The notes under the pieces were generated by a model. It saw only the letters and a program-made list of their open reading frames with translations, made no database searches and was not told where the DNA came from. The position numbers and the translations under genes are program-made. 29,900 nucleotides of DNA from Candidatus Helarchaeota archaeon (GTDB taxonomy: Archaea > Asgardarchaeota > Lokiarchaeia > Helarchaeales > HEL-GB-A): contig JAEOSY010000617.1 in assembly GCA_016840125.1 (NCBI GenBank), forward strand, positions 1 to 29,900, given 5' to 3'. Of this stretch, positions 22,976 to 29,900 are shown one piece after another (position 1 is the stretch's first letter; every line of letters begins with the position of its first letter).

Positions 22976-23902
22976 TTAATTTATTTTATCCTCTACTTTT
23001 ATTTCTTCCAGCTGCGCTTGGCGTCTGGCGAGGAATATCGAACTTACAAGAATAAGGATTACTCCCACAATCATAACAGGTAAGGAATATGATTTGGGAG
23101 GAGCAAGCATGAATATCACAAAATAAACAAAAACAGGGCCAACTTGAATGGGGACAAGCTGAACTGGAACTAATCTGCTCACATCTCCATGTAGGAATGC
23201 CTGTTGTAACTTAAAGATTCCCAAGACATTGGTAACTATTAATATTACACAGGTAATTGCAAATAATCCAAGATATTGGCCAGCACCAAAAACAGGTCCA
23301 AAGAGCGCCATTACCACAGCTACCCAAAGATTGGAAGCTGCGAACATGGAACCTGAAAAGATAGCTAAGAACAATCCTCTATGTCGTTCATTTTTCCTTT
23401 GAAAAAAATGACAGAAGAGCGCTATCGAAACCAAAATAGTAGAAAAAATTGTAGCTCGTAAAAAAAACCCTAGTTCTAATGAACCGGTATCTATTTTTAT
23501 TTCTAATTCGCTGAAACCTAATAATGTTATCCCTCCGATCATTAAGAGAATTCCGAGAACATCTTGCCTATTAATACGCTCATTTAGAATTTTAAGGGAG
23601 CCAATCGCTAGGATTATTAAACCAAATGCACTCAATCCTGGGACCAATCCCGCCCCAACACCCCATTCGGGTGTATTAGCTAAAAAAAATAACACTGCTC
23701 CAAGAATCACTCCGATAAAAATGCCTAATACCCAAATCGGGTTTCTTAACAACTTCTTCCCTATTGTCTCTCCTTTGGGTAATTCATTGATCGCTTTTTT
23801 TTGCATCAGCATTCCAATATTAGCTGCTATACCCGCAGAGATCGCGATGAAAACCCCTAGTAAATATCCCCAATCCTGCACGTCGGAGGCTCTCCCGCCC
23901 AT
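22976..23902 (-). CDS. NIPA/EamA-like multi-helix transporter
   Basis: 308 residues with about nine or ten membrane helices. The N-terminal SAGIAANIGMLMQKKAI resembles the first helix of NIPA-type Mg transporters and the EamA drug/metabolite superfamily. SLKILNERINRQDVLGILLMIGGI is the mid-protein EamA motif region, with the same pattern returning in the second half (VSRLVPVQLVPIQVGPV). The substrate cannot be told from sequence. The start is ATG 23902 or GTG 23905, both embedded in GGTGATG just after the stop of the site-2 protease gene (eight bases). The ribosome site and start thus overlap, which implies translational coupling. It converges tail to tail with the GlcD-like gene, nine bases apart. 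Confidence 0.7.
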   Translation of the reverse strand: MGGRASDVQDWGYLLGVFIAISAGIAANIGMLMQKKAINELPKGETIGKKLLRNPIWVLGIFIGVILGAVLFFLANTPEWGVGAGLVPGLSAFGLIILAIGSLKILNERINRQDVLGILLMIGGITLLGFSELEIKIDTGSLELGFFLRATIFSTILVSIALFCHFFQRKNERHRGLFLAIFSGSMFAASNLWVAVVMALFGPVFGAGQYLGLFAITCVILIVTNVLGIFKLQQAFLHGDVSRLVPVQLVPIQVGPVFVYFVIFMLAPPKSYSLPVMIVGVILILVSSIFLARRQAQLEEIKVEDKIN

Positions 23903-23910
23903 CACCTATT

Positions 23911-25179
23911 CTAGATCCAGAAACTCCCCATGGGAACCGTCAGCAGGAAGACAATAAAGAAGGTGATACTCACTAGCCTTCGTTTCTTGCTGAGAGGACT
24001 CACATCATTCAACGGACCGGGGTGTTCAAACCTCATGCCACTTAAGATGAGAACTAGGAATGCCATCAACCAGTTGATGAAGATCATTCCGACAAAGGCA
24101 ACATAACTCACATATTTATAGTATTTATCACCAAACATTGCCCGCGAAACATGCCCCCCATCCAATTGCCCAATTGGAAAGAGATTCAAACCCGTTACAA
24201 AGCAGCCAATCCATCCAGCAAAGGCGAAAATATGTAACATATAGACCATACTTCCCCCTGGTGCCGTAACAAAAACATTATAAGGGATATTCTGTAGCAT
24301 AAGTGGCTCTAATAACCAAAAGAGAAGTGGGTCGGGAAACTGCGCCCCCGAGAGCTGTTCGATCGTTGCTCCAGTCGTTCCATAGATTTGGGCGTTGGTA
24401 AAGGCAAATGTGAGGTAGAATCCAATAATGGTGACGATGACAGTCACCAAAAAGCCAAAATACGGTCCTGTCAAGCCAACATCAAACAGTTCATCCTTGC
24501 TTTTAGGAGGTGATTTTTGGACGATGAGTGCTCCCATTGTGCCTAAAGGTGGGAAAAACGGAATGAAATAGGGGAAAGAACTTTTAATTTTGTTCTTACG
24601 ACATGCTACTATGTGTCCCGTTTCGTGAATCCCTATTATCAACATAATTGCAATTGTGTAACCAAAAATTAATAATATAAAGTATCCGAATGAGGTATCG
24701 AAGAATGTAATATATAAATCTGAAGTTAGAAGGAAAATAGCAGCACCCATGACCGTTCCAATCGTTATAATTAACAAAATCGCATTCAGATTAATCCGTT
24801 TCTTCTTTGGTTTTTCTGGCTTCTTCGGTAATAAGCGCAGAATCAGTTCATCTGATTTTTCTGGCTTCGCGGAGGGAACATTACTCCCCATCCCAAAAAC
24901 CGGAACTGATCCCTGACGGCGGAGAAACGGATAATGCTTGTATTCATCTAACTCATCCGCTAGAGCATTAAAAATCGGCTTTAATTTCTTATCCACCCAC
25001 TCTTTCATGAATTCTGGTGATTGTATACCTTCAAGTGGTTCGATTGTAAACGTCGCAATGCCAGTCCCAGGCGCAATGAAGCTTTTTACTATTTTAAAAT
25101 AATTCCCCACGATTTTCTTGAACTCTTCAAAAGTTGGTTCCTTTGGTTCTTCTTCCCAATACACACCATATTCTGTCAT
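23911..25179 (-). CDS. Site-2 protease family (M50) intramembrane metalloprotease
   Basis: 422 residues. The zinc motif HETGH lies at 185-189 within a membrane helix. The second catalytic region NLFPIGQLDGGH has its Asp and His at about 340-343. Around these are six or more membrane helices. Residues 1-128 are a soluble N-terminal domain ending in a Lys/Pro-rich linker (KKPEKPKKKR). This domain plus the PPLGTMGA loop recalls the long S2P homologs of archaea and chloroplast EGY proteins. It would cut membrane-bound substrates such as anchored regulators. It lies between a surface protein gene (13 bases upstream) and a transporter gene (eight bases downstream), forming a tight operon. Confidence 0.85.
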   Translation of the reverse strand: MTEYGVYWEEEPKEPTFEEFKKIVGNYFKIVKSFIAPGTGIATFTIEPLEGIQSPEFMKEWVDKKLKPIFNALADELDEYKHYPFLRRQGSVPVFGMGSNVPSAKPEKSDELILRLLPKKPEKPKKKRINLNAILLIITIGTVMGAAIFLLTSDLYITFFDTSFGYFILLIFGYTIAIMLIIGIHETGHIVACRKNKIKSSFPYFIPFFPPLGTMGALIVQKSPPKSKDELFDVGLTGPYFGFLVTVIVTIIGFYLTFAFTNAQIYGTTGATIEQLSGAQFPDPLLFWLLEPLMLQNIPYNVFVTAPGGSMVYMLHIFAFAGWIGCFVTGLNLFPIGQLDGGHVSRAMFGDKYYKYVSYVAFVGMIFINWLMAFLVLILSGMRFEHPGPLNDVSPLSKKRRLVSITFFIVFLLTVPMGSFWI

Positions 25180-25192
25180 ATCTTTCCGACTC

Positions 25193-26329
25193 CTACATCA
25201 TCTTTGGGGGTTTTTTTATCGTAAATATAAAAATCAGTCCAACGAGTGCTATGCCTAGCCCTATAAATAGAAATTGAAACCCAGGAATTGGAGTAGAAAT
25301 TTCCCAGTTTAGATCATTCGGAAGCGCATCCCAATAATGATAATCTGCTTCCATTTTTAATGTCCATACTGAATATTCTACAGATGCCGTTAAATTTACG
25401 AGAAATGAAGGAAACGTAATATTCAACATATTCACTGTAAGATTTCCCAAATCCTTTGTCAATCCCGCGGTGGATTCTGACCACTCGATCCCTGTCCAGT
25501 ATTTTTTCAACTCGCCGGTCCAACTGCCATCGGTCCAAAAGGAACTCGGGAGTATCTCATATAAAACAGCTTGGTCACCGTAAATCCACCGAATCGCATA
25601 ATCTACTACATCATCTGCATCAGTATCTAGGAAGATCCACGTCTTAACCTGATCGTTCAGTGCGGCATTTCCCGGAGCTAAAGACGCGAAATTAACCGAA
25701 ATAATTTGATCCACAGAGTACCAAAACTCTAATGATAGATTATACGAGAAGGTAAAATTTACCGTGTGAGTTATATTAAAATGAATCAGGATTTCCTGTC
25801 CCTGTGCTGACTTATTATAAAAATCAAGTACAATCGGTGTTTTTGTTACATTTGTAATAATGGATTGATTGACAAACGTCGAAGAGGTCCAATTAAAGAA
25901 CTCGATGGACGAATTGCCATAGGTCTGGTTTGTCATGAATGTATAAGTCACATTTATTAAACTAATAAGGGGCAGATTAAAACTATAAGTAAGATTATGG
26001 TCGATCGTAGCATTTGTAGTCGTGATATTTGCAGCGCGAGATTCTTTGTACCAATCTTCCCCATTTACACCTCTAGTGACATTTAATCCCGTCAGATCGA
26101 TTTCAGGTTTTGATACGCCGTTTGCTGTGTAATAATATTTCCATGCATCCAACTGCCAAACATCATTAGTTCCATCAGTACCCACCTGTGCTTCACTACC
26201 AAACTGAATCCCATAGTACGCCGCCATCGACGATACTGAAAACACTTGAATCGATATCAACATACTCAACATGAAAACTAAAATAATATTTCTGGCAGAA
26301 ACGTGCTTATCTCGCATCTTCCACATCAT
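25193..26329 (-). CDS. Surface protein with signal peptide and C-terminal membrane anchor
   Basis: 378 residues, no named family. A signal sequence covers about 10-35 (ARNIILVFMLSMLISIQVFS). The exterior region is rich in N-x-S/T sequons (more than ten) and beta-strand patterns. A segment WIFLDTDADDVVDYAIRW and a later Trp/Gly-rich FWTDGSWTGE resemble a piece of the surface protein at 28987-29658. The C-terminal helix FQFLFIGLGIALVGLIFIF ends in KKPPK. It is therefore glycosylated and held in the membrane with its bulk outside. The DTDAD motif suggests a Ca-linked beta-sandwich like DOMON or CBM9 folds, as inference. It is first in a likely operon with the site-2 protease, which might process it. 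Confidence 0.7.
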   Translation of the reverse strand: MMWKMRDKHVSARNIILVFMLSMLISIQVFSVSSMAAYYGIQFGSEAQVGTDGTNDVWQLDAWKYYYTANGVSKPEIDLTGLNVTRGVNGEDWYKESRAANITTTNATIDHNLTYSFNLPLISLINVTYTFMTNQTYGNSSIEFFNWTSSTFVNQSIITNVTKTPIVLDFYNKSAQGQEILIHFNITHTVNFTFSYNLSLEFWYSVDQIISVNFASLAPGNAALNDQVKTWIFLDTDADDVVDYAIRWIYGDQAVLYEILPSSFWTDGSWTGELKKYWTGIEWSESTAGLTKDLGNLTVNMLNITFPSFLVNLTASVEYSVWTLKMEADYHYWDALPNDLNWEISTPIPGFQFLFIGLGIALVGLIFIFTIKKPPKMM

Positions 26330-26530
26330 TTTCGACGCACCCTTGGCATCTCATTTCTTCTCTCAATAGATGATTGAAATAGTCAAAATTCACTTTAAAA
26401 CTCTTTGGTAAATTTCAATCATAAATGCGCATTTTTACCCTCCATTATCAAGGAAGTATATTTTTCTTATTCTAATTATCGCCGATTTTTTCTAAAAATA
26501 AGTGCATGGAACCGTCCATCCTTTCTACAA

Positions 26531-27127
26531 TTATATGTTTTTCCGGAATGTCTTGGAGATTAATACTCTCGGGTATATTACGCGACAGATTGGGCAGAAT
26601 TCCCTCCTTTCCGTCCAAGGTTTGATATGCCTGACATGGGCAAGATGATCATTCTCACAGGTGATAATTTCCTCCCCATCTTGTAATTCTTGCATGCAAA
26701 TTACACATACCTCCTCATTTGTCACCGCATAATAGATCTTATCTCCAGGTGAAACCTCTGCATATCCTTCCTCATTGTTCTCGTCTGTGGAGTTCGATTG
26801 TGAATCACTTGGTTTCCGCTTGAAGAAGGGGAATTCCATACTTATAAGAGGATTTCGAGGCTCATTAACCGCGGAAATCTTCACAATCATATAGATAACA
26901 AACAGCGGGATAAGATCAACAAATGGTATTAATTCTATCAAGAGAATGAGGGCATCCACATCATAAAAGAAGATTAATATCAGGATAAATAACAAGTCCA
27001 ACCCCATCTCGATCAGATCTCCCATTATAAAAAACGTAAACTGAAAGACCATTGTGGCGATTTCATACACCAAAAAACCAATGATGACCGCGATGATCGC
27101 CCATCCGGTTTGGGGCTTTTCCGACAT
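26531..27127 (-). CDS. Membrane-anchored RING-H2-like zinc finger protein (candidate E3 ubiquitin ligase)
   Basis: 198 residues. Membrane helices cover about 8-35, 40-58 and 62-84. A polar linker (90-135) leads to a C-terminal RING-like finger with eight ligands: C141, C144, C157, H161, H164, H167, C178, C181. The layout CVIC-x12-C-x3-H-x2-H-x2-H-x10-CPIC matches RING-H2, except that the sixth ligand is His instead of Cys. I143, W171 and R182 sit where eukaryotic RINGs contact E2 and hold the linchpin. Asgard archaea are known to have ubiquitin systems with RING-type E3 proteins, so this is a candidate membrane E3. The gene follows the UroD-like gene by 52 bases. AAGGGA is about 20 bases upstream, so the start is less sure. 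Confidence 0.75.
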   Translation of the reverse strand: MSEKPQTGWAIIAVIIGFLVYEIATMVFQFTFFIMGDLIEMGLDLLFILILIFFYDVDALILLIELIPFVDLIPLFVIYMIVKISAVNEPRNPLISMEFPFFKRKPSDSQSNSTDENNEEGYAEVSPGDKIYYAVTNEEVCVICMQELQDGEEIITCENDHLAHVRHIKPWTERREFCPICRVIYPRVLISKTFRKNI

Positions 27128-27179
27128 GCCAATTCTAAGAAGAAAATTCTCCCTTAAAAAGCTAAGTCATACATCTCCT

Positions 27180-28838
27180 TCAAGCTACAAATTTCTTCAT
27201 AGCTCGCTTGATCGCAAAAACATTTTGAATGGGCGTATCGAAAGGGAATTCGCATCCACTCGAAATAATTAAACCGTCTTCACCAATATTTTCAATATAC
27301 CGTTTCGTGGCAGCCTCCACTTGCTCCGATGAACCCTGTACAAGCAGCGAGGGAGACATTCCTCCCATCAAACAAAAATGGTCACCGATAAGATCATGGA
27401 TTTTGACTAAATCTACCTGATCTAGGTGAAAAATGCAGCTTCGTTTAGGAAGTTTTTCTGCAAATAATACCATATTTTCGGTCCAATCGTTATCGAGGTG
27501 GCAGAGTGGAATGATTTCATTCTTGAAGCACTGCTCAAAGGTATATTTCATGGAGGGCCAAAAAATCTTTTCGAACATTTTCGGTGAGAGGAAGGTGTTG
27601 GATCCCCGGGAAACACCGATGAGCGCGAATTTTGCCTTAAGCAGATTCGCTACTCGAATCATGAAATCGGTATAAGGCTTGTTCACGTATTCAAAAGCTT
27701 CTATTATCGCCTCCGGATTCCTCTTCGTATCCAACATGAATGGTACTACGCTTCGCCACATCGGGATAATATCCCAGACCGGAAAAATAGCAGAAACGCC
27801 CGGGGGAAATTGTTTTTGATATGGTCCAAAATAATGGTTAGTAACTTTGAAAGCGTAATACATTTCCCGAGGCAACAAGGCCAAATCTCTAATCATCCGC
27901 TTAGTGATTTCTAACGCCTGACCCTTCAACCCATAATCATAAAGGTCTTCATAAGACTTGAGTAATTCCGTCTCATGAAATTGTGCGGGAATAGTATCAC
28001 TGGGATAACTCCAGTCGAAGAAAAATCGGGAGTGCGCTTCCGGCAATGGGTGTGTATAGGCACTAATCCCCGATGAGAAGGGTAGCCAATCTGATCCACC
28101 TGTGCGTATCCAGACGTTCACCGCCGCCCAACCAGTCTCGATCCCATCATAACAGAACTTCCATAGATTCGATCCCCCCATAAATGGTACGCCCCAGTCC
28201 CAATCTAGCCAGAGCCCCACACGATCAGCTTCCTTTCCTCTGATAATACGCTCGATCCTTTCTTTTGGGGTCATCGAATCCTCTGGCAGAATCTTTACTG
28301 TAGTTTTCGGATCTTTTGGGAACACTTCCCAACCGGGCTGGACCGAATCCCGTAGCTGTTTCCATCCTTGATACGTCTTTTTTAACTTCCCGAATTTCCG
28401 TATAGGTGGACTAATTACAATGTTCTGTTCTTGCCGTCTAGCCCAATCTCCGACATATTTGCGCAATATCTCCCAAATAAAGCCGCCCATCCACGACCTA
28501 TAATTTGAACTGGAAAATCTCCCTAATAATACCTTCTTCATCTTGTGTGGATTACTAGATAACCTTCTATCAATAAGCATCCCCAACGTATCTATCAAGA
28601 TCTTAGGGATTTTAACGATCTTTCCTCCCGCCGCATGTCTCGCGATATTGAGCATCCGATCACTTGTGGTAACTTTAATTAGGAGGTCAAAGAACTTATT
28701 GACGAAACCACTCTGAAATGCTTGCTCCATTTGCGGTCCGTAGTGTCCCGAGTGTTCCATCAATCCTGTGGGTGCTCGTTCATCGTACCCACACCCTTGG
28801 CGGTGCTTCTTTTGCTTAAGATGCTTCATGAACTTCAT
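27180..28838 (-). CDS. UroD/MtaA-family protein with long N-terminal extension (corrinoid methyltransferase-like)
   Basis: About 552 residues. The UroD-fold domain starts near residue 189 (MTPKERIERIIRGKEADRVG) and runs to the end. PLCHLDND and the C-terminal SGCEFPFDTPIQNVFAIKRA lie where MtaA/MtbA-type methyltransferases place zinc ligands (His, Cys, Cys). These enzymes move methyl groups between corrinoid proteins and a thiol. The 190-residue N-terminal extension is helical and basic, without recognised domain. A CxC (residues 27-29 counting from 28871) lies at its start. No corrinoid-protein gene is nearby. A TATA box centred at about 28889 would start transcription near 28863, inside the longest ORF (ATG 28871), so I chose ATG 28838; ATG 28829 is also possible. 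Confidence 0.7.
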   Translation of the reverse strand: MKFMKHLKQKKHRQGCGYDERAPTGLMEHSGHYGPQMEQAFQSGFVNKFFDLLIKVTTSDRMLNIARHAAGGKIVKIPKILIDTLGMLIDRRLSSNPHKMKKVLLGRFSSSNYRSWMGGFIWEILRKYVGDWARRQEQNIVISPPIRKFGKLKKTYQGWKQLRDSVQPGWEVFPKDPKTTVKILPEDSMTPKERIERIIRGKEADRVGLWLDWDWGVPFMGGSNLWKFCYDGIETGWAAVNVWIRTGGSDWLPFSSGISAYTHPLPEAHSRFFFDWSYPSDTIPAQFHETELLKSYEDLYDYGLKGQALEITKRMIRDLALLPREMYYAFKVTNHYFGPYQKQFPPGVSAIFPVWDIIPMWRSVVPFMLDTKRNPEAIIEAFEYVNKPYTDFMIRVANLLKAKFALIGVSRGSNTFLSPKMFEKIFWPSMKYTFEQCFKNEIIPLCHLDNDWTENMVLFAEKLPKRSCIFHLDQVDLVKIHDLIGDHFCLMGGMSPSLLVQGSSEQVEAATKRYIENIGEDGLIISSGCEFPFDTPIQNVFAIKRAMKKFVA

Positions 28839-28883
28839 CTTCCTAAAGGTAAAATAAACTTTGTCTTTCATAAAAAGAAAAAC

Positions 28884-28894
28884 TATTTAATAAC
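28884..28894 (-). promoter_or_regulatory. TATA box for the UroD/RING transcript
   Basis: On the minus strand TTATTAAATAG, centred near 28889, lies only about 18 bases before the ATG at 28871. This argues for a downstream start. Confidence 0.35.
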
Positions 28895-28972
28895 CCTCTC
28901 CTCTTTTTTTTAAGCACTAAAAATAAAAATCCTTTAGTTCCTAATTTATTTCAAACCTTATTACACCATTTA

Positions 28973-28978
28973 GGTGAT
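28973..28978 (+). promoter_or_regulatory. Shine-Dalgarno GGTGAT for 28987-29658
   Basis: GGTGAT eight bases before the ATG, which fixes the start. Confidence 0.6.
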
Positions 28979-28986
28979 AAATCCAA

Positions 28987-29658
28987 ATGAAAAAAAAATC
29001 TACTTATCTCTGTGTAATGTGTGCTTTGGTGATTAGTCTCTACTGTGCTACTCCAGTTTTTGCGGTCATCCCCCCTGTACCTTGGGCAAACCTACCATAC
29101 ACCGATACCGTGGATGATGTCCATCAATACACTGACGGAAGCGACCCTACAAGAGGGTTTCAGGGTGATTACCATGATGAAATTGATATCAAATCAGTTT
29201 CTATTCAGGGACTAAACCTCACTTTAGAATTTTCTGCAAATATCACAATAAACAGTAGCTATGATTACACCATCTATATGAACACTGATGCGGACAATGA
29301 TGCTGAATATAAACTCTACACAATGGGTGGTGGAGGTTTTAGTTTAAAGCGTTTAAATGATAGTACTTACTGGAGTGGGAGTATATGGGATGGTAGTAAC
29401 AGCATAGGACTTTCATATGTAGTCAATGGTACTACCATAACCTTTATAAATATCAGTAAGCCAATCCCCGCCTACCTCTCAATGCAAGTTGCAGTCATTG
29501 CTAAATACATCGGGGATAGCCCAACCATCTATGTAGATTTCGCACCCAATCCCCCTGGTGGGGGTAGTCTTCTCTTCCTAATCATTCTCTTTCCCCTCAT
29601 CGGATTAGGGATCGCCCTCGTCATCATCTACTTTCGCAGAGACGTAATTTTTGATTAA
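28987..29658 (+). CDS. Small surface protein with signal peptide and C-terminal anchor
   Basis: 223 residues. A basic start (MKKKS) and hydrophobic core end at about residue 27 (PVFA, a typical cleavage site). The exterior part has TVDDVHQYTDGSDP, HDEIDIKSVSIQG and IYMNTDADNDAEYKL, a beta-sandwich-like pattern with Asp-rich possible Ca sites and several N-x-S/T sequons. A Gly/Pro linker then leads to a C-terminal helix (LLFLIILFPLIGLGIALVIIYF) with a short basic tail. Likely a CBM9/DOMON-type surface protein; the fold is inference. It shares the (D/N)TDAD-x-D-x-x-Y segment with the protein at 25193-26329. It is divergent from the UroD gene, and a T-tract at about 29677-29685 follows it. Confidence 0.7.
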   Translation: MKKKSTYLCVMCALVISLYCATPVFAVIPPVPWANLPYTDTVDDVHQYTDGSDPTRGFQGDYHDEIDIKSVSIQGLNLTLEFSANITINSSYDYTIYMNTDADNDAEYKLYTMGGGGFSLKRLNDSTYWSGSIWDGSNSIGLSYVVNGTTITFINISKPIPAYLSMQVAVIAKYIGDSPTIYVDFAPNPPGGGSLLFLIILFPLIGLGIALVIIYFRRDVIFD

Positions 29659-29676
29659 TTCTCCTTCTTCAATCCT

Positions 29677-29685
29677 TTTTTTAAA
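29677..29685 (+). terminator. T-tract terminator after 28987-29658
   Basis: CC followed by seven T, about 20 bases after the stop codon. Confidence 0.4.
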
Positions 29686-29721
29686 AAAGAATTCTCACAA
29701 ATTAAAGAAAAAGAAAGGGTA

Positions 29722-29900
29722 TTATAAAATAAAAAGGAGTTTTTGGGTTACTTCATGGACGATGTTATCGATATCCTGCATGATGCAGAGATAAGTGACC
29801 GTATCCAGCTCACCATGGTCTTGCCGCTCTTTGAGGTTGCGTAACCCGCGGATGCATGCAATTGCAAAATCTACCATATTAATTTCTTGTGCCGCTTCTT
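29722..29900 (-). CDS. C-terminal part of an unrecognised protein (cut by window edge)
   Basis: Fifty-eight codons and a TAA stop, open to the window edge. The reading includes EAAQEINMVDFAIACIRG, LRNLKERQDHGE and YLCIMQDIDNIVHEVTQK, all helix-like with mixed charge. The family is not recognised. On the minus strand a T-rich stretch (about 29719-29704) follows the stop and may end transcription. This is the only frame on this strand that stays open to the edge. Confidence 0.5.
   Translation of the reverse strand, partial: EAAQEINMVDFAIACIRGLRNLKERQDHGELDTVTYLCIMQDIDNIVHEVTQKLLFIL

Noticed and set aside
27155..27181. AAGGAG followed by a two-codon ATG ORF before the RING gene
   Set aside because: ATG-ACT-TAG is too short to be a gene; it may simply be a stray ribosome site at the end of the UroD gene.

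Overview
The window reads as archaeal chromosome, most likely from an Asgard archaeon (Lokiarchaeia-like); this assignment is inference. The archaeal signs are Shine-Dalgarno sites of the form GGTGAT, TATA-box promoters, T-tract terminators, a pair of tetraether-lipid-synthase-type radical SAM proteins and an EhaR-like HAD protein. The Asgard signs are a membrane-anchored RING-H2 protein with the usual E2-contact residues, a TIR domain fused to a long leucine-rich-repeat array, and several sequon-rich surface proteins with one C-terminal membrane anchor. The DNA is AT-rich. I see no rRNA, tRNA, CRISPR array or insertion sequence.

Layout. 1-412: edge-truncated PfkB sugar kinase. 480-1780: two paralogous four-helix membrane proteins with a decayed third copy between them. 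1891-3705: a TIM-barrel protein and a HAD phosphatase, convergent. 3947-12600, all on the minus strand: two tandem B12-binding radical SAM proteins, a secreted metzincin-type protease, and two tandem Tes-like radical SAM proteins. This looks like a membrane-lipid remodelling locus. 12752-13003: small membrane protein. 13044-16105 (minus): acyl-CoA dehydrogenase followed by a LarA-type racemase. 16301-19402 (plus): TIR-LRR protein, two membrane proteins and a 38-residue coiled-coil/membrane microprotein. 19484-22966 (plus): metallophosphoesterase, then a two-gene lactate/glycolate-type dehydrogenase (HdrD/GlcF-like Fe-S subunit and GlcD-like FAD subunit). 22976-26329 (minus): surface protein, site-2 protease and NIPA/EamA-like transporter, tightly spaced. 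26531-28838 (minus): UroD-like methyltransferase followed by the RING protein. 28987-29658 (plus): another surface protein. 29722-29900 (minus): truncated C-terminus of an unknown protein.

How the genes may work together. The Tes pair would join two archaeol chains into membrane-spanning lipids, and the B12 radical SAM pair could add rings, methyls or bridges. LarA with the GlcD/Fe-S pair gives a plausible route from either lactate enantiomer to pyruvate, with fatty acyl oxidation beside it. The TIR-LRR cassette is a candidate sensing or defence module. The RING protein is a candidate membrane E3 ubiquitin ligase. Local gene duplication recurs in the window: two membrane paralogs, two B12-rSAM and two Tes.
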